Below, piece by piece: positions 11,078-22,643 of a DNA stretch of 64,000 nucleotides (position 1 is its first letter; the number at the start of each line of letters is the position of its first letter). A program made the position numbers and the translations under genes. This stretch comes from Arabidopsis thaliana (taxonomy: Eukaryota; Streptophyta; Magnoliopsida; Brassicales; Brassicaceae). Under the pieces are notes generated by a model, which saw only the letters and a program-made list of their open reading frames with translations, was not told the DNA's origin and searched no databases. Location of the stretch: NCBI RefSeq assembly GCF_000001735.4, contig NC_003070.9, forward strand, positions 8,680,001 through 8,744,000, given 5' to 3'.

Positions 11078-11800
11078 AAGGCCTTGATTGGAGACATATA
11101 TAAGTGCGTATTTGAATAGCTTTTTTGGAAAACCTCAATATGTCACCAATCACAGTTATTTTGTTAATTACGTTATTTTTCAGAAAACAAAAAAAATACT
11201 GTTGCGTTTTCTGAGGTAAGAACATTAATCAATGAAAACGCACTTATTTATCCAACAAGTAATGAGCAGCGGTTCAAATCAAAATCCGCACTTGACAAAG
11301 AAAAAAAGTGATTTTTTTTATTAAATTTATAAAAATAGAAAAAAACTTAATAACAACCACTAACTAATACATGAGTGATTTGATACAACAGTTTACTAGA
11401 AGTAATTGACAATTAACAAGTTGTAAAATAATCATTTTAGTCAATTTTTACTCAATAATTTAAAAGAAAATTATAGGTTTAGCTATAACAAATTTCTAAA
11501 AAGATACTAGATGAAAATATTATTTCATTAACAATAAATGAAATTATGTAGTTATAATTAAATTTATATTACTAATATATTTGTTTATCAATTATTTATC
11601 TTAAATATCTATTTACCAATCAAACAAATTCCGCAAATTATTTTCTTACCAATCAAACATTATTTCGTACCGCTTATGCTATAAAAACCGCACTTGTACC
11701 GCAAATATATTTCTCCCGCATGTACCGCAGTTGAACCGTACTGCAATATAAATCCGCTTTTCTCGCACTGCCAAATACGCTGTCACTATTCGGACCTTAA
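11078..11800. mobile_element. Copy 2 of the tandem 725-bp element
   Basis: Direct, head-to-tail duplicate of 10353-11077 with scattered single-base differences and small indels. The junction reads ccattcgaccctaaggcc, joining the right end of copy 1 directly to the left end of copy 2. Confidence 0.75.
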
Positions 11801-13146
11801 GTTGTAAAAACAGTAGTACCAAATTGCTAAACAAACTAATCACACAAATTACAATAAAAATTCCATAAATTATGTTGAAGCTATAATATTTGATAGACTT
11901 GTGAAATTCTTAGATATGTTGATTAACCCTAAAACTTAATTCAGAACCGAAAAATGTATTAGTTTATTGAATATTTAGTGCTTTACTTTAGTTTTTTTTT
12001 TAAAGAAAAGTTGTTTACACTTTACAGAAGTTTAAAACTCATACACGAGTGCTAAATCTTACAGGGAAACGTTGTTAGAATTAATAAACAAAAGTCCTTC
12101 CTGAATCATGTTTTCCTACAGTGGCAAGAACTTTTGTGTCAAGGAAAGATCAGTCAGACAGCAGTTTCACATCTTCCGCACAAATTTGTGTTCTATATTA
12201 TTATATTATTAATATACCGTTTTATATTTCCATTTCACGTGAGGAAGTAAACGAATCACACATCAATTAGAACATAACATTTGACTACACAGTAATGCAT
12301 GATGACATTCATGTTTTTTTTTCTTGTAAGCTGAAAGTAACGGCGATGGTGTCTATAGAACGGTGACAAAAATGATAGCTCATGTAATTAGCCAATATTT
12401 CCCCTTATTACAAATCAAAGTAATGTTCATAGAAACATAAGTGAAAGGCTCAAGAGCCTTCCTACTAACCTTTCACTATTTTGGGCTGGCAATCTTGTAC
12501 TCATCGCTACTTCCCAGTCCACTATCGATAACGATCGAGTCCGACCTGTCGTACTAATTATTTTTCTAAAACTAAATATCATTTGGTTAACGATCGGCTA
12601 TTAAATTATAGCTCGGTTTTGACATTGACCCCCAATTCATTGTGTCTCTCTTTATTTAGCCACACTTTTCCACTTTCCAGCAACGGATGTGACCATTCTC
12701 ATTTCTTATAATCATTTACGTCCAAGTTTCCCACTTATGCACTCACACCCATTTATTACAACTCACACCACTATTCAAGAAAATGCTTCTATAATATCTT
12801 CTTCCTAAACCTTACCTAATCGTAATTTAGGCATTGATAATATACAATCGGCTCATAATTACTTGGGTTCTACTCTTCTTTCCTTCACCCATACTGCCAA
12901 TTCACTACCATCCAACCTCTTCAATGCTGTAACGCAAAACCCAATCTCTTTCCTTTACTTTGATTGATTTCTTTACTTCTTGTTTCTTTCTACTACACAA
13001 ATTGGGGTATTTCAGTATTTGACTTCTTCGCTTTCAATTTACCATAATACCCTTTGGTCGTCTATAAGTACAAAATTGTACGATCTATCTTTTTAGTTCA
13101 AGAAAACACCCAGAAATTTAGTAAGCACCGCTCTGTACGTACCTGC

Positions 13147-13152
13147 CACGTG
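13147..13152. promoter_or_regulatory. G-box upstream of the WD40 gene
   Basis: CACGTG inside the palindrome gccacgtggc, about 135 bp upstream of the ATG and 37 bp upstream of a likely TATA box (TATATA, 13189-13194). G-boxes bind bZIP and bHLH factors; the regulator here is not known. Confidence 0.5.
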
Positions 13153-13286
13153 GCGTAATCTCTCTGCACGACGCGCTTCTTTTCTTTCTATATACATCTC
13201 TCCGACACAAACCTAACCCTTCTTCTGAATCACTTTAGTTATCAATCGATAGAAACGCCTTTCAATTACCAAACATCGAAACCACC

Positions 13287-14543
13287 ATGAGGGTTATCTC
13301 AAAACTGTTCGATTCCGACAGAAGACGAATACCCAAATCGCCGAAGCATTTGGATTCCGGCGAAAGCGCCACGTCATCTTCCTCACTCAGCGACGTAACC
13401 ACCGGCTCAAGCAGCCTTCATAGCAGTCTCTCTCTCCAAACGCTTCCTTCAGTTCCCTCTCTTCAGAAAATCCCATCCACCACCGTCACCGTCTCTCACT
13501 CCGTTACCTCCTCGTTTAAACTCCGTGAACGGAGTCTTCCTGTAACTTGTCTCGCCGTCAATGGTGGTTACCTCTTCGCCGTGTCTGGACACGAAGTAAG
13601 TATCTACGATCGCGACATGTGTGCTCATCTCGACACATTCAACGGCCAAGATCCTTTCTCAGGAACCGTGAAGTCCGTCGGCTTCTCCGGTGAGAAAATC
13701 TTCACGGCGCATCAAGACGGTAAAATCGGAGTTTGGAAACTTACGGCGAAAAGCGGTTATAAACAGTTAACGACGCTTCCTACTTTAAACGACCGTTTAC
13801 GACGTTTCGCTCTTCCTAAAAACTACGTTCAAGTACGCCGTCATAAGAAACGTCTCTGGATCGAACATGCTGACGCCGTTACTGCTCTCGCCGTTAGTGA
13901 CGGATTCATTTACTCTGTTTCTTGGGATAAGACTTTGAAGATATGGAGAGCCTCCGATCTTCGTTGCAAAGAATCAATCAAAGCTCACGATGACGCCGTT
14001 AATGCCATTGCCGTTTCTACTAACGGCACCGTTTACACTGGATCCGCGGATAGACGTATCCGGGTTTGGGCCAAACCGACCGGTGAGAAACGTCACACGT
14101 TAGTTGCGACTTTAGAGAAGCACAAATCGGCGGTTAACGCATTAGCATTAAACGACGACGGATCGGTTTTGTTCTCCGGTTCGTGTGACCGGTCTATTTT
14201 GGTTTGGGAGAGAGAGGATACTTCCAATTACATGGCGGTGAGAGGTGCGTTGAGGGGACATGATAAAGCAATACTTAGCTTGTTCAACGTCTCTGATTTG
14301 CTACTCAGTGGATCAGCTGATCGGACGGTCAGGATTTGGCGACGTGGACCCGATTCTAGTTATAGTTGTTTGGAGGTTCTTTCCGGTCATACCAAGCCGG
14401 TTAAGTCGTTGGCGGCGGTTAGAGAAAAGGAGTTAGACGATGTCGTTTCGATCATTAGTGGAAGTCTTGACGGAGAGGTTAAATGTTGGAAGGTGTCCGT
14501 CACCAAACCGGATAATTCATTTTACACGAATCTCGTTCAATAA
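13287..14543 (+). CDS. WD40-repeat (transducin-like) protein
   Basis: Intronless, 418 aa, recalled as At1g24530. A Ser-rich N-terminal region (residues ~1-75) is followed by about seven WD40 units forming one beta-propeller. Visible unit ends include KIGVWKL, KTLKIWRA, RRIRVWAK, SILVWERE, TVRIWRRG and EVKCWKV, with GH or AH starts such as KAHDDAVNAIA and SGHTKPVKSLA. This architecture marks an interaction scaffold; no enzymatic domain is present and the partner is unknown. Similar intronless plant WD40 proteins with a serine-rich head form a small family of unclear function. The start is supported by the upstream leader and TATA box. No frame break was seen. Confidence 0.9.
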   Translation: MRVISKLFDSDRRRIPKSPKHLDSGESATSSSSLSDVTTGSSSLHSSLSLQTLPSVPSLQKIPSTTVTVSHSVTSSFKLRERSLPVTCLAVNGGYLFAVSGHEVSIYDRDMCAHLDTFNGQDPFSGTVKSVGFSGEKIFTAHQDGKIGVWKLTAKSGYKQLTTLPTLNDRLRRFALPKNYVQVRRHKKRLWIEHADAVTALAVSDGFIYSVSWDKTLKIWRASDLRCKESIKAHDDAVNAIAVSTNGTVYTGSADRRIRVWAKPTGEKRHTLVATLEKHKSAVNALALNDDGSVLFSGSCDRSILVWEREDTSNYMAVRGALRGHDKAILSLFNVSDLLLSGSADRTVRIWRRGPDSSYSCLEVLSGHTKPVKSLAAVREKELDDVVSIISGSLDGEVKCWKVSVTKPDNSFYTNLVQ

Positions 14544-17500
14544 ATTAGTGGCATTAATTTGTTCTTTTGTCGGTGTGTTTTATTTATTTGTTAGTACTTT
14601 AGTATTGTTCGGCGAACAAACAATTTGGCGTTTTTCAGAAGTCATTTACACAAAATGAGTAAGAAATAATTGAGCATTATAGTATATTTGTGCATTTTTA
14701 AGGTTATCAATAATGTTATCACTTTACGCAAAAAATCATAGTTATCAATAATTTTATTAGAATAAGGATTAGTAATGGAACATTATTAATGGTTAGATAC
14801 AATGGACTAGAAGTGGACAAGTGGACACACCTGCACATGTTCTTAGGCGTAGAAATGAAGATGATCCTATGCTACTTTGAAACCTGGAGAAAATCTATGG
14901 GGAGATGTATGATAAATTTGCTTATCTCCTGTATTAGATTCGTTATTATAGGTTTATGATTGGTTGTCAGATAAATATACTATTAAATTGTGTTTGGACT
15001 CATTATATAATATTCGCATGCAAAAGTCCATGAACCAAAATTGAAATTTATCAAAGACAAATTTTGATTGGGTTACGCCAAAACAAGAAGTCAAATGGCC
15101 CGTGATAGTTGATAAGATCATAAGAAAACCATAACTGTGGTTATTTTATAAATTTGGTAAACCGAAATGAGACTTATCAAGACAAAAGGTACTTTATTAG
15201 TTGTTTTTCATCTCTAGTGTTGATGTGAGGAGTGGAGAAGATAAATCATACTATATATAATTACGGTTTAATAAATATTGGAGGTATTGTTTTTGATGTT
15301 TTTTTGTTAGTAAAATTACCTTAATCAAAGCCATTATACTGGGATATTCCGTGCAGGAAAAACAACCTAAAACATGAGAAAACAAGAACAAGACATGTTA
15401 TATCATAAACCATGCCTCATAAGTCATATAACTGACATGCCGGGTCCACTGGAATTTATATTCATTATCATTGGTGAAAACTAAATATTAATATCTTCAA
15501 AATGTGAACTAACAGTAATTACATCATAAATTTATGATTTTAATTACATTTATCTCACATTACTCTGAATATCATCAAATTGTATCGTCAAACAATTTGA
15601 TTGAAAAAGATAAATTTTTTGAATTGTAATTATAAATTTCACTGGTTTATTAATCAATACAGTTTGTCTTCGCAGGTGACTTTTTAGTTTTCTGTAAATT
15701 TTTCTTGATTTTATATAACAATGATTCTAGCTACGATTGATGAATTTTATTATCTAAATTGGTTTAGCCATTAACTTAAACAAATGGGATCTTCCAGTAG
15801 AGGTCGATCGGACAATAAAGGCCTCGAACTTTATATAGCAATGGACAAGATTAAATTATTGAAGGCACCATCACTTACAGTCTGTAATAGTGTAGTCCAT
15901 TCATAGAGAATACACAAAGCAAAACTACAATTTTGGACAGTGAAACATCTCTTTTCATAGGTTGACCACAAAATTGGAATTATATTTTTTTGCATACATT
16001 AAGAAAGTACAAAGTTTAAATATTCATAGGAAAAAAAAAATCCTTGGAAAGATTTAAAAACACATACTTGGAAAAACCACAAAAAAACAAGGGTAACAAT
16101 CGTAATGTGTAAAAAAAGGGACAAATTAAAACGGATCAGAAAATGCAACCTGTAAATAGTGTTACAGAAATTGCATGATACAAGTCAAGCATTTTCTTTA
16201 CTATTTTCGGTCAAACAAGTACAGTTTTGATTCTTCAACATATTTCTGACTTTATATACAGAGAAGAAAAAAGTTAATGTCAACAAATCAATAGTTCTCG
16301 AGTCCAACTATAGGGACGTCGCAGTTGCAACTAATGGGTATACAATACTGATCAGATTATTCAATTTAACTATCTTTTACAAGTTTTAATGATTCATGGA
16401 TCATAGTCTGCAGCAACAAAAACATTTCATAGTACTATTTGATCCATAGTTTTAGGGACTTTGAATAGTTCAAGGGAGAAAATTAAACCTCAGTAGGAGA
16501 GGGATTATCAAGACATCAGACAGCGTGATGAACAAATATATATGGTTTTATGTGATATATCACACGCCCAAAACTTGTTACATTACCACCTTCTCCCTTA
16601 TTGTTCTCTGAAACAAGTTCATTAGACATTTAGACTCTGTTTCATAAACAAGTTCACTTAGAGCTTCAACATCATTGTGAACATTCGGAATCCAAGGTCA
16701 AAACAAGAATAACTTGTTCTTCGTTCATATCCAAGTAACACGTCTTTTGTGTTGAGATATATACCTTTTTGCATAGGGAGTCCCGATCAAAGTTACAAAA
16801 TGTCGGACTACGACTAGCGAATTTGTGACTGACTCTTTTGATTAGGTGCATATGAATGACACATTTTTTTTTTTAAATGAATGAATGGCTCATAATCGAA
16901 CAACCATATCTCGTTGTAGCTACGTGCCTCGCCAAAGAGAGCAATTAATTTGAACGCCTTACCGCAATACCAATCACGGTGTGCGGCTAATTTTATAATT
17001 TACTTTCATTATACAAAACAGTGTGATTCGAAAAGCTTTTTAAAACTTTGTATCATCTAACTTTGAGTATACGAGCCAATCTCATCTAATATAATAATAA
17101 AAGTTATAAATATAGAAATAATCACGTAATTACATTTATATAAATCATAGTATATTGCTTTTGCTATTGGAGATGTATTAATCAAGACAAATACATGAGA
17201 CTGTCCATCACACATTTTACAAGGAAATGGAATCAGTAGACAAGACATATATTGTGTGACGAAAGTTGACAAACTTGGCACATACCTTTGTACGTGTACG
17301 TGACCGTGAGAATGAAAAGTAGACATGCAAGTTGCCCAACTTGGTCTCGTCTTATTACAAACAAAGTCGTTTATCGTGATGATGATATACTCCCTTTTTA
17401 GAATTTTTAGATATTGATCTCACATCGATCAATAATTTTATTCTCTTAAAATCCAAGATCGAGTGGCCCAAACTTTGGCTTCTTTTGTAGTTTTATAATT

Positions 17501-19750
17501 TAGTGGAGAGGATGGGTTCCCGATTACGACCTCAGACCAAAAACATGAGAATCGGCTAAGTTCGAATATACTGTTGGAATGGATTCATGTGTGTGCGTCT
17601 CGATTGCTGCAGATAAGTTAAGTAGAAGGTGACAAATATAGAAGCCTATAGTTAAACAACTAAAGATATTTGTTTGGTTTTAATCTATAGATATCCATAC
17701 GTTACGTGCATACATACAAAAATATTTTATAGTAGTGAACTACGATATATATCATTGTGGACTGACTTGTGGTGTGTGCTGTCTCAGCGATTAGCAACCT
17801 CACAAATAAAGTTAATACTAATAAGTACCCTACTGTTTAACGACCTCACAAATCAATACTAATAACTTCTAAATTTGAAATTTGTTCTCTACGTTTCACA
17901 CTACATTTATGGATAATCGGGTGTATCTATAGTATATGCATGCGTTCGTATGAGTTTTAATACCAGCGTTGACTGTCGGCAAGTAGGAAATAATCCAATT
18001 AATAATACGTTTGACAAAAGATTAAACTGTAGTACTATATATAATGGAATATTTAATCCAGATATCAACCGTTGAAAGTTATCTAATTTAATTTGATAAC
18101 GATTTCCAGGACTGTCCCCAAATCTATCTGAAAGTTATTAATCACTCCTTTCTAAACAATAATTGAACTTTTTCTTAAAAAAACTTCTACGACAACACAT
18201 TTCCTTTGCATAACGTAGAAGTCAATCAAAGTTTTTAAATACTTCTATCAAATTTTTAAGTAAAATAGTATTGACACGAAATGCAAAAGACGAAGTATAC
18301 TGAATATAAAATATCACGGCTACAATGCAACATTTAAGAATTAGATGATTGGAAATCGATACAGAAAAATAATCTAAGAGAATTAGGCCGTCACTTGTGT
18401 TGTGTGGGAGCAAAACAAGGACCAAAAATATCGGGACAAATAGGTTGGTCCAACCTATAGGTAGAGGTAGCCCACTTGGCATAGCTCATAATACCATTAC
18501 CAGCTCATATGTTTTTTCAAGGATTGGAGAAAATTAAAGAAAGATGTAATCGATTAGAGTAACAGTGGAGTGCTGAATTTAAGTTAGTTAAGAAAATAAT
18601 TGGTGTTACTTCTTATAAACTTTTAACTCAAAACCAATTCGTAATGAATAGATAGATCCATGTCTATTATATCTTATATACTATTCAAACCTCTTCTTAT
18701 ATATTTTTCCAATGTGGATTATTCGCCCATAGATAAAAGATAAAACTTAACAATTGGTAAGACAATATGACATAAAGTCCTTAGTTCTACTTACAAAGAA
18801 TTTTGTCAATTACCTTCCAAAATTTAGATCTTCTAAACCCTAAGTTATTGGGTTTCACCAATATAATGGGTCATTTCATCTATTCACCCGACCGTTAGAT
18901 TTACCAATTTCTCATCATATCTCGATTTTCAACATTTAAGAAAGTAATCAAGTTTAGCCGAAATGCAAGATGATACAGAAACAATAGCGTTTAACGGTGT
19001 TAGATGATAAACTCATCAACTCCATTAAGAAAACCAATCCTGTAAGAGGTAAAGAAGGGGAGACCATAATTAATGTCTAATACTTTCGTAATGACCACTA
19101 TTAATGATTAGTACTATGATCTATGAAGTTGAAGCTCTCTTTTTTTTTTTTTTTTTTTCCCTTCACGTCCATAGTTAGTTACAGCATTGATGAAATTTTT
19201 GCTGAGAATAGACGACCCTTTATCCTCCACCCTACGCTTTAAGTGGTTGGGAGTTAGACCCTGCCAGATAGATTCCAATCCTAAGATAAGTCTGTTTAAC
19301 AAACCTATCATATGTGAAAGTGAAAACCATTATGTTGAAGAATTATCTAAGGCGTAGAGATAATTTCTGCAGCAAAAACATTTTTTTAAACATTGCGTTA
19401 TACATTTTAGGATAGTTTATATAATCAGCCAAAGTGTATATTTCTGTAAAACACATTACTATCTTGACATTTTTGTGATAAGCTATATAATCAGTAACCT
19501 GCTACGTATAGCTTAACCCCACTATTATAATTATGATTCCTCATTCAGTAAAACTATATAGCTGAATTAATAAAGTTTATTAGGGTCTAATGAAGTTGGT
19601 GTGATCATTTAATAATATTGTTATTTCATAACTCGGAATTGAATTATTTATTACCCTTGCCATCTTAAATCTACATTTGCAACTCACCCAAAAGCTTTAT
19701 CCTTTGTGTTTTTTCCACTGTATACTGAAAACAAATCTGAGGTGACGAAG
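14544..19750. other. Gene-poor 5.2-kb region upstream of CYP86C1
   Basis: AT-rich. All ORFs are short and without recognisable domains. It contains an 18-T run at about 19139-19158 and the distal promoter of CYP86C1. No tRNA, intact transposon or pseudogene was recognised, though a diverged element could escape notice. Confidence 0.6.
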
Positions 19751-21319
19751 ATGAACGTGTTGATTTCTGCGGTGGTATGGGTATACACTCACTTAAGGTT
19801 ATCAGACGTAGCTTTAGCCCTAGTAGGGCTTTTTCTTCTTAGTTACTTGCGTGAGAAGTTAGTGAGCAAAGGTGGGCCAGTGATGTGGCCAGTGTTGGGA
19901 ATCATACCGATGTTGGCGCTAAACAAACACGATCTGTTTACTTGGTGCACCAGATGCGTGGTCAGATCTGGTGGGACGTTTCATTACCGAGGAATTTGGT
20001 TCGGTGGGGCTTACGGAATCATGACCGCAGATCCTGCAAACGTCGAGCACATTCTCAAAACCAATTTCAAGAACTATCCAAAGGGTGCGTTTTATAGAGA
20101 GAGGTTTCGTGATCTTCTTGAAGATGGGATCTTTAACGCTGATGATGAGCTTTGGAAAGAAGAGAGACGCGTGGCTAAAACCGAGATGCATTCTTCTCGT
20201 TTCTTGGAGCACACGTTTACTACGATGAGAGATCTGGTGGACCAGAAGCTGGTGCCGCTGATGGAGAACTTGTCTACTTCTAAGAGAGTCTTTGATCTAC
20301 AAGATTTGCTCCTGCGTTTTACCTTTGATAACATATGTATATCGGCCTTTGGTGTTTACCCAGGATCGTTAGAGACAGGTTTACCGGAGATTCCTTTCGC
20401 TAAGGCTTTTGAGGACGCCACGGAGTATACACTTGCAAGGTTTCTGATACCTCCTTTTGTGTGGAAGCCAATGAGGTTTCTAGGGATTGGGTATGAAAGA
20501 AAGCTGAATAATGCAGTTAGAATAGTTCACGCGTTTGCGAATAAGACAGTGAGAGAGAGGAGGAACAAGATGAGGAAACTCGGGAACTTGAACGATTACG
20601 CTGATCTCTTGTCACGCCTTATGCAGAGAGAGTACGAGAAAGAAGAAGATACCACTAGAGGAAACTACTTTTCTGACAAGTACTTCAGAGAGTTCTGCAC
20701 AAGTTTCATAATCGCGGGTCGAGACACTACATCAGTGGCCCTCGTGTGGTTCTTCTGGCTAGTTCAGAAACATCCTGAAGTCGAGAAGAGAATCCTAAGA
20801 GAAATCAGAGAGATTAAAAGGAAACTTACAACACAAGAAACTGAAGATCAGTTTGAGGCTGAAGATTTCAGGGAAATGGTGTATCTGCAAGCTGCTTTAA
20901 CAGAGTCACTGAGGCTATACCCTTCCGTGCCAATGGAGATGAAACAAGCTTTAGAAGACGATGTGTTACCCGATGGGACAAGGGTGAAGAAAGGCGCTAG
21001 GATTCACTACTCAGTCTACTCTATGGGGAGAATAGAATCAATTTGGGGAAAAGACTGGGAAGAGTTCAAACCAGAGAGATGGATCAAAGAAGGAAGAATT
21101 GTGAGCGAAGATCAGTTCAAGTATGTAGTGTTCAACGGAGGTCCAAGGCTGTGTGTTGGGAAGAAGTTTGCGTATACACAAATGAAAATGGTGGCTGCAG
21201 CGATCTTGATGAGGTATTCAGTAAAAGTCGTCCAAGGACAAGAGATTGTTCCCAAACTCACCACCACATTGTACATGAAGAACGGTATGAATGTTATGCT
21301 CCAGCCTCGTGACTGGTAA
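19751..21319 (+). CDS. CYP86C1: CYP86C1, cytochrome P450 (fatty acid omega-hydroxylase family)
   Basis: Intronless, 522 aa. The frame is open 45 nt further upstream, but the first ATG is at 19751, giving the recalled CYP86C1 length (At1g24540). An N-terminal hydrophobic anchor (residues ~1-35) suggests an ER membrane protein facing the cytosol. P450 signatures in order: I-helix AGRDTTS (~322), K-helix ESLR (~386), PERW, and heme loop FNGGPRLCVGKK (~461) with Cys468 as the axial ligand. CYP86 enzymes hydroxylate the terminal carbon of fatty acids for cutin and suberin; the exact substrate of CYP86C1 cannot be read from sequence. A copine-type pseudogene lies just downstream on the other strand. 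Confidence 0.95.
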   Translation: MNVLISAVVWVYTHLRLSDVALALVGLFLLSYLREKLVSKGGPVMWPVLGIIPMLALNKHDLFTWCTRCVVRSGGTFHYRGIWFGGAYGIMTADPANVEHILKTNFKNYPKGAFYRERFRDLLEDGIFNADDELWKEERRVAKTEMHSSRFLEHTFTTMRDLVDQKLVPLMENLSTSKRVFDLQDLLLRFTFDNICISAFGVYPGSLETGLPEIPFAKAFEDATEYTLARFLIPPFVWKPMRFLGIGYERKLNNAVRIVHAFANKTVRERRNKMRKLGNLNDYADLLSRLMQREYEKEEDTTRGNYFSDKYFREFCTSFIIAGRDTTSVALVWFFWLVQKHPEVEKRILREIREIKRKLTTQETEDQFEAEDFREMVYLQAALTESLRLYPSVPMEMKQALEDDVLPDGTRVKKGARIHYSVYSMGRIESIWGKDWEEFKPERWIKEGRIVSEDQFKYVVFNGGPRLCVGKKFAYTQMKMVAAAILMRYSVKVVQGQEIVPKLTTTLYMKNGMNVMLQPRDW

Positions 21320-21559
21320 GGTAGTTCGGTTTAAAAACAATATAGTACTAATAAATAATTGATGTTGAACGATATTCTAATCGTTTTAGTATCTAAATTT
21401 GTTTGTGGAATATGGTTAACTAAAAAGACTATTTTAACTAATTCGGTTTGGATTTTATGTGCACCAACCCTAGTTTACTTCAAGCAATGGACATATGAGA
21501 GTCACGAATTGTATGTACATGAAATGTCTATTTAAAAAGCTCTAAATCTTATAATAATG

Positions 21560-22113
21560 AAAGCTGATCACATGAACATGATACTGCCCTCCACTTTCTT
21601 CCACAATCGTCATGGCCCTTTCGATAATGGGTGCAAAAGAAGTCGGCCCTGTGACAGAAGTAACCAAAGATCAGGTAACAGAACAAACAAACACAGACAC
21701 AGCAGAAAAAGAAAACAGAGATTCTTAATCTCAACCTACAAGACGCAGCTGAGGAACAATCTCTCTGTACCGTGAAACGACATCTTCAAACCCACTTAAT
21801 CTCAATCAAACAGAGATTGTTTACAGAATATATCATCCGGGTAAAAACTGAAGGGATTCTGATCATGTGTTGTAGCTGCAAGAATCAAACATACAAACCC
21901 ATAAAAACAATTAAATGAAACATTTCTCTTAACACAAGAAAGACTAACAAGTCTATGTTCTGCAGTCATTACCATCTCCAAATCCATAACATGGAATCAA
22001 ATTATCTTCATCGAAAGCATATAAAGTCTTTCCAATGACAGATATCGCTTGCTGGTACGGGTTTGGACTTGTTCCAATGTAATGCAAGCTTTGCCTGTTG
22101 AATGATCTCGCTC
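21560..22113 (-). pseudogene. Truncated copine/RGLG-type E3 ligase pseudogene
   Basis: Three minus-strand exon remnants match the copine (vWA-like) domain of plant RGLG RING ligases. Exon 22113-21973 reads ARSFNRQSLHYIGTSPNPYQ and continues to DEDNLIPCYGFGD. Exon 21875-21736 reads ATTHDQNPFSFYP and then, in another frame, GFEDVVSRYREIVPQLRL. Exon 21648 to ~21560 reads GPTSFAPIIERAMTIVE and SGGQYHV. The AG acceptors and GT donors are still in place. The break is an insertion of about 26 nt near 21800 that brings stops and shifts frame. The 5' part, the rest of the domain and the RING finger are missing. It is dead as a ligase. Confidence 0.85.
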
Positions 22114-22643
22114 CTAAATTCAAAACCAAACCCACCAAAACATTACTTTAAAAACCTTCCAACTTCAAACACAATTGCTTAACATACATAAATAAAACTT
22201 CTAAAACTTTTGATTTAATTGCCACAGTTGCCACAGTTGGGCCTAACAAATAAAACGGGCTTAACTTTTGCCACAGTTGGGCCTAACAAATAAACAGTTA
22301 GCCTACCAAAGCCCAAATATTTTAATTGAAATAAATTAATTAAGAGAGACATAGTAAACTAACCCGACGAGATTGCTTTCTTCTGTCTTCTTCGCCGTAG
22401 AATTTGAAGTTCCTCCGTCGTAGAAGATCGTCTCTTGTTTCACCTACTCCGATATAGCCCCTCTCTGAATTCTCCATCCTCCGAGCAGAGAAGGCTGTTG
22501 GTAGAAAGTTATATTCTCAAATTTTCTAATTTTGCCTCCTCCTTGGCGAAGCAATTGCGTCAATTCCTTGCACGCCACTATTACGACTACGAAAATCTAG
22601 ATCGGAGAGAAGACTAAATTATCTTCACTGATCGCACGGTGAG
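22114..22643. other. Promoter and 5' leader of the coiled-coil gene
   Basis: Contains a 40-bp tandem repeat with site II elements (22228-22315) and a ~260 nt leader before the ATG. The upstream exons expected for the neighbouring RGLG relic were not found here. Confidence 0.6.
22228..22315. promoter_or_regulatory. Tandem 40-bp repeat carrying site II elements
   Basis: A 27-bp sequence (ccacagttgggcctaac plus flanks) at 22228-22254 recurs exactly 40 bp downstream at 22268-22294. TGGGCC occurs at 22238-22243 and 22278-22283, with reverse TGGGCT at 22310-22315. A partial extra copy of the left end starts at 22218. Probable promoter elements of the coiled-coil gene. Confidence 0.6.

Larger units (their letters stand above)
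9059..13286. other. Repeat-rich 4.2-kb intergenic region
   Basis: Starts with the BCP1 3' UTR and contains a LINE 3' remnant (9399-9479), a tandem pair of 725-bp elements (10353-11800) and the promoter of the WD40 gene. No intact gene was found. Confidence 0.75.

Noticed and set aside
14544-19700. Several 60-90 codon ORFs on both strands
   Set aside because: AT-rich, no family motif, no promoter or splice logic; typical random frames.
19706-19750. 15-residue N-terminal extension of CYP86C1
   Set aside because: Begins at a GTG codon; the first ATG at 19751 gives the expected 522 aa and the membrane anchor at the very N-terminus.
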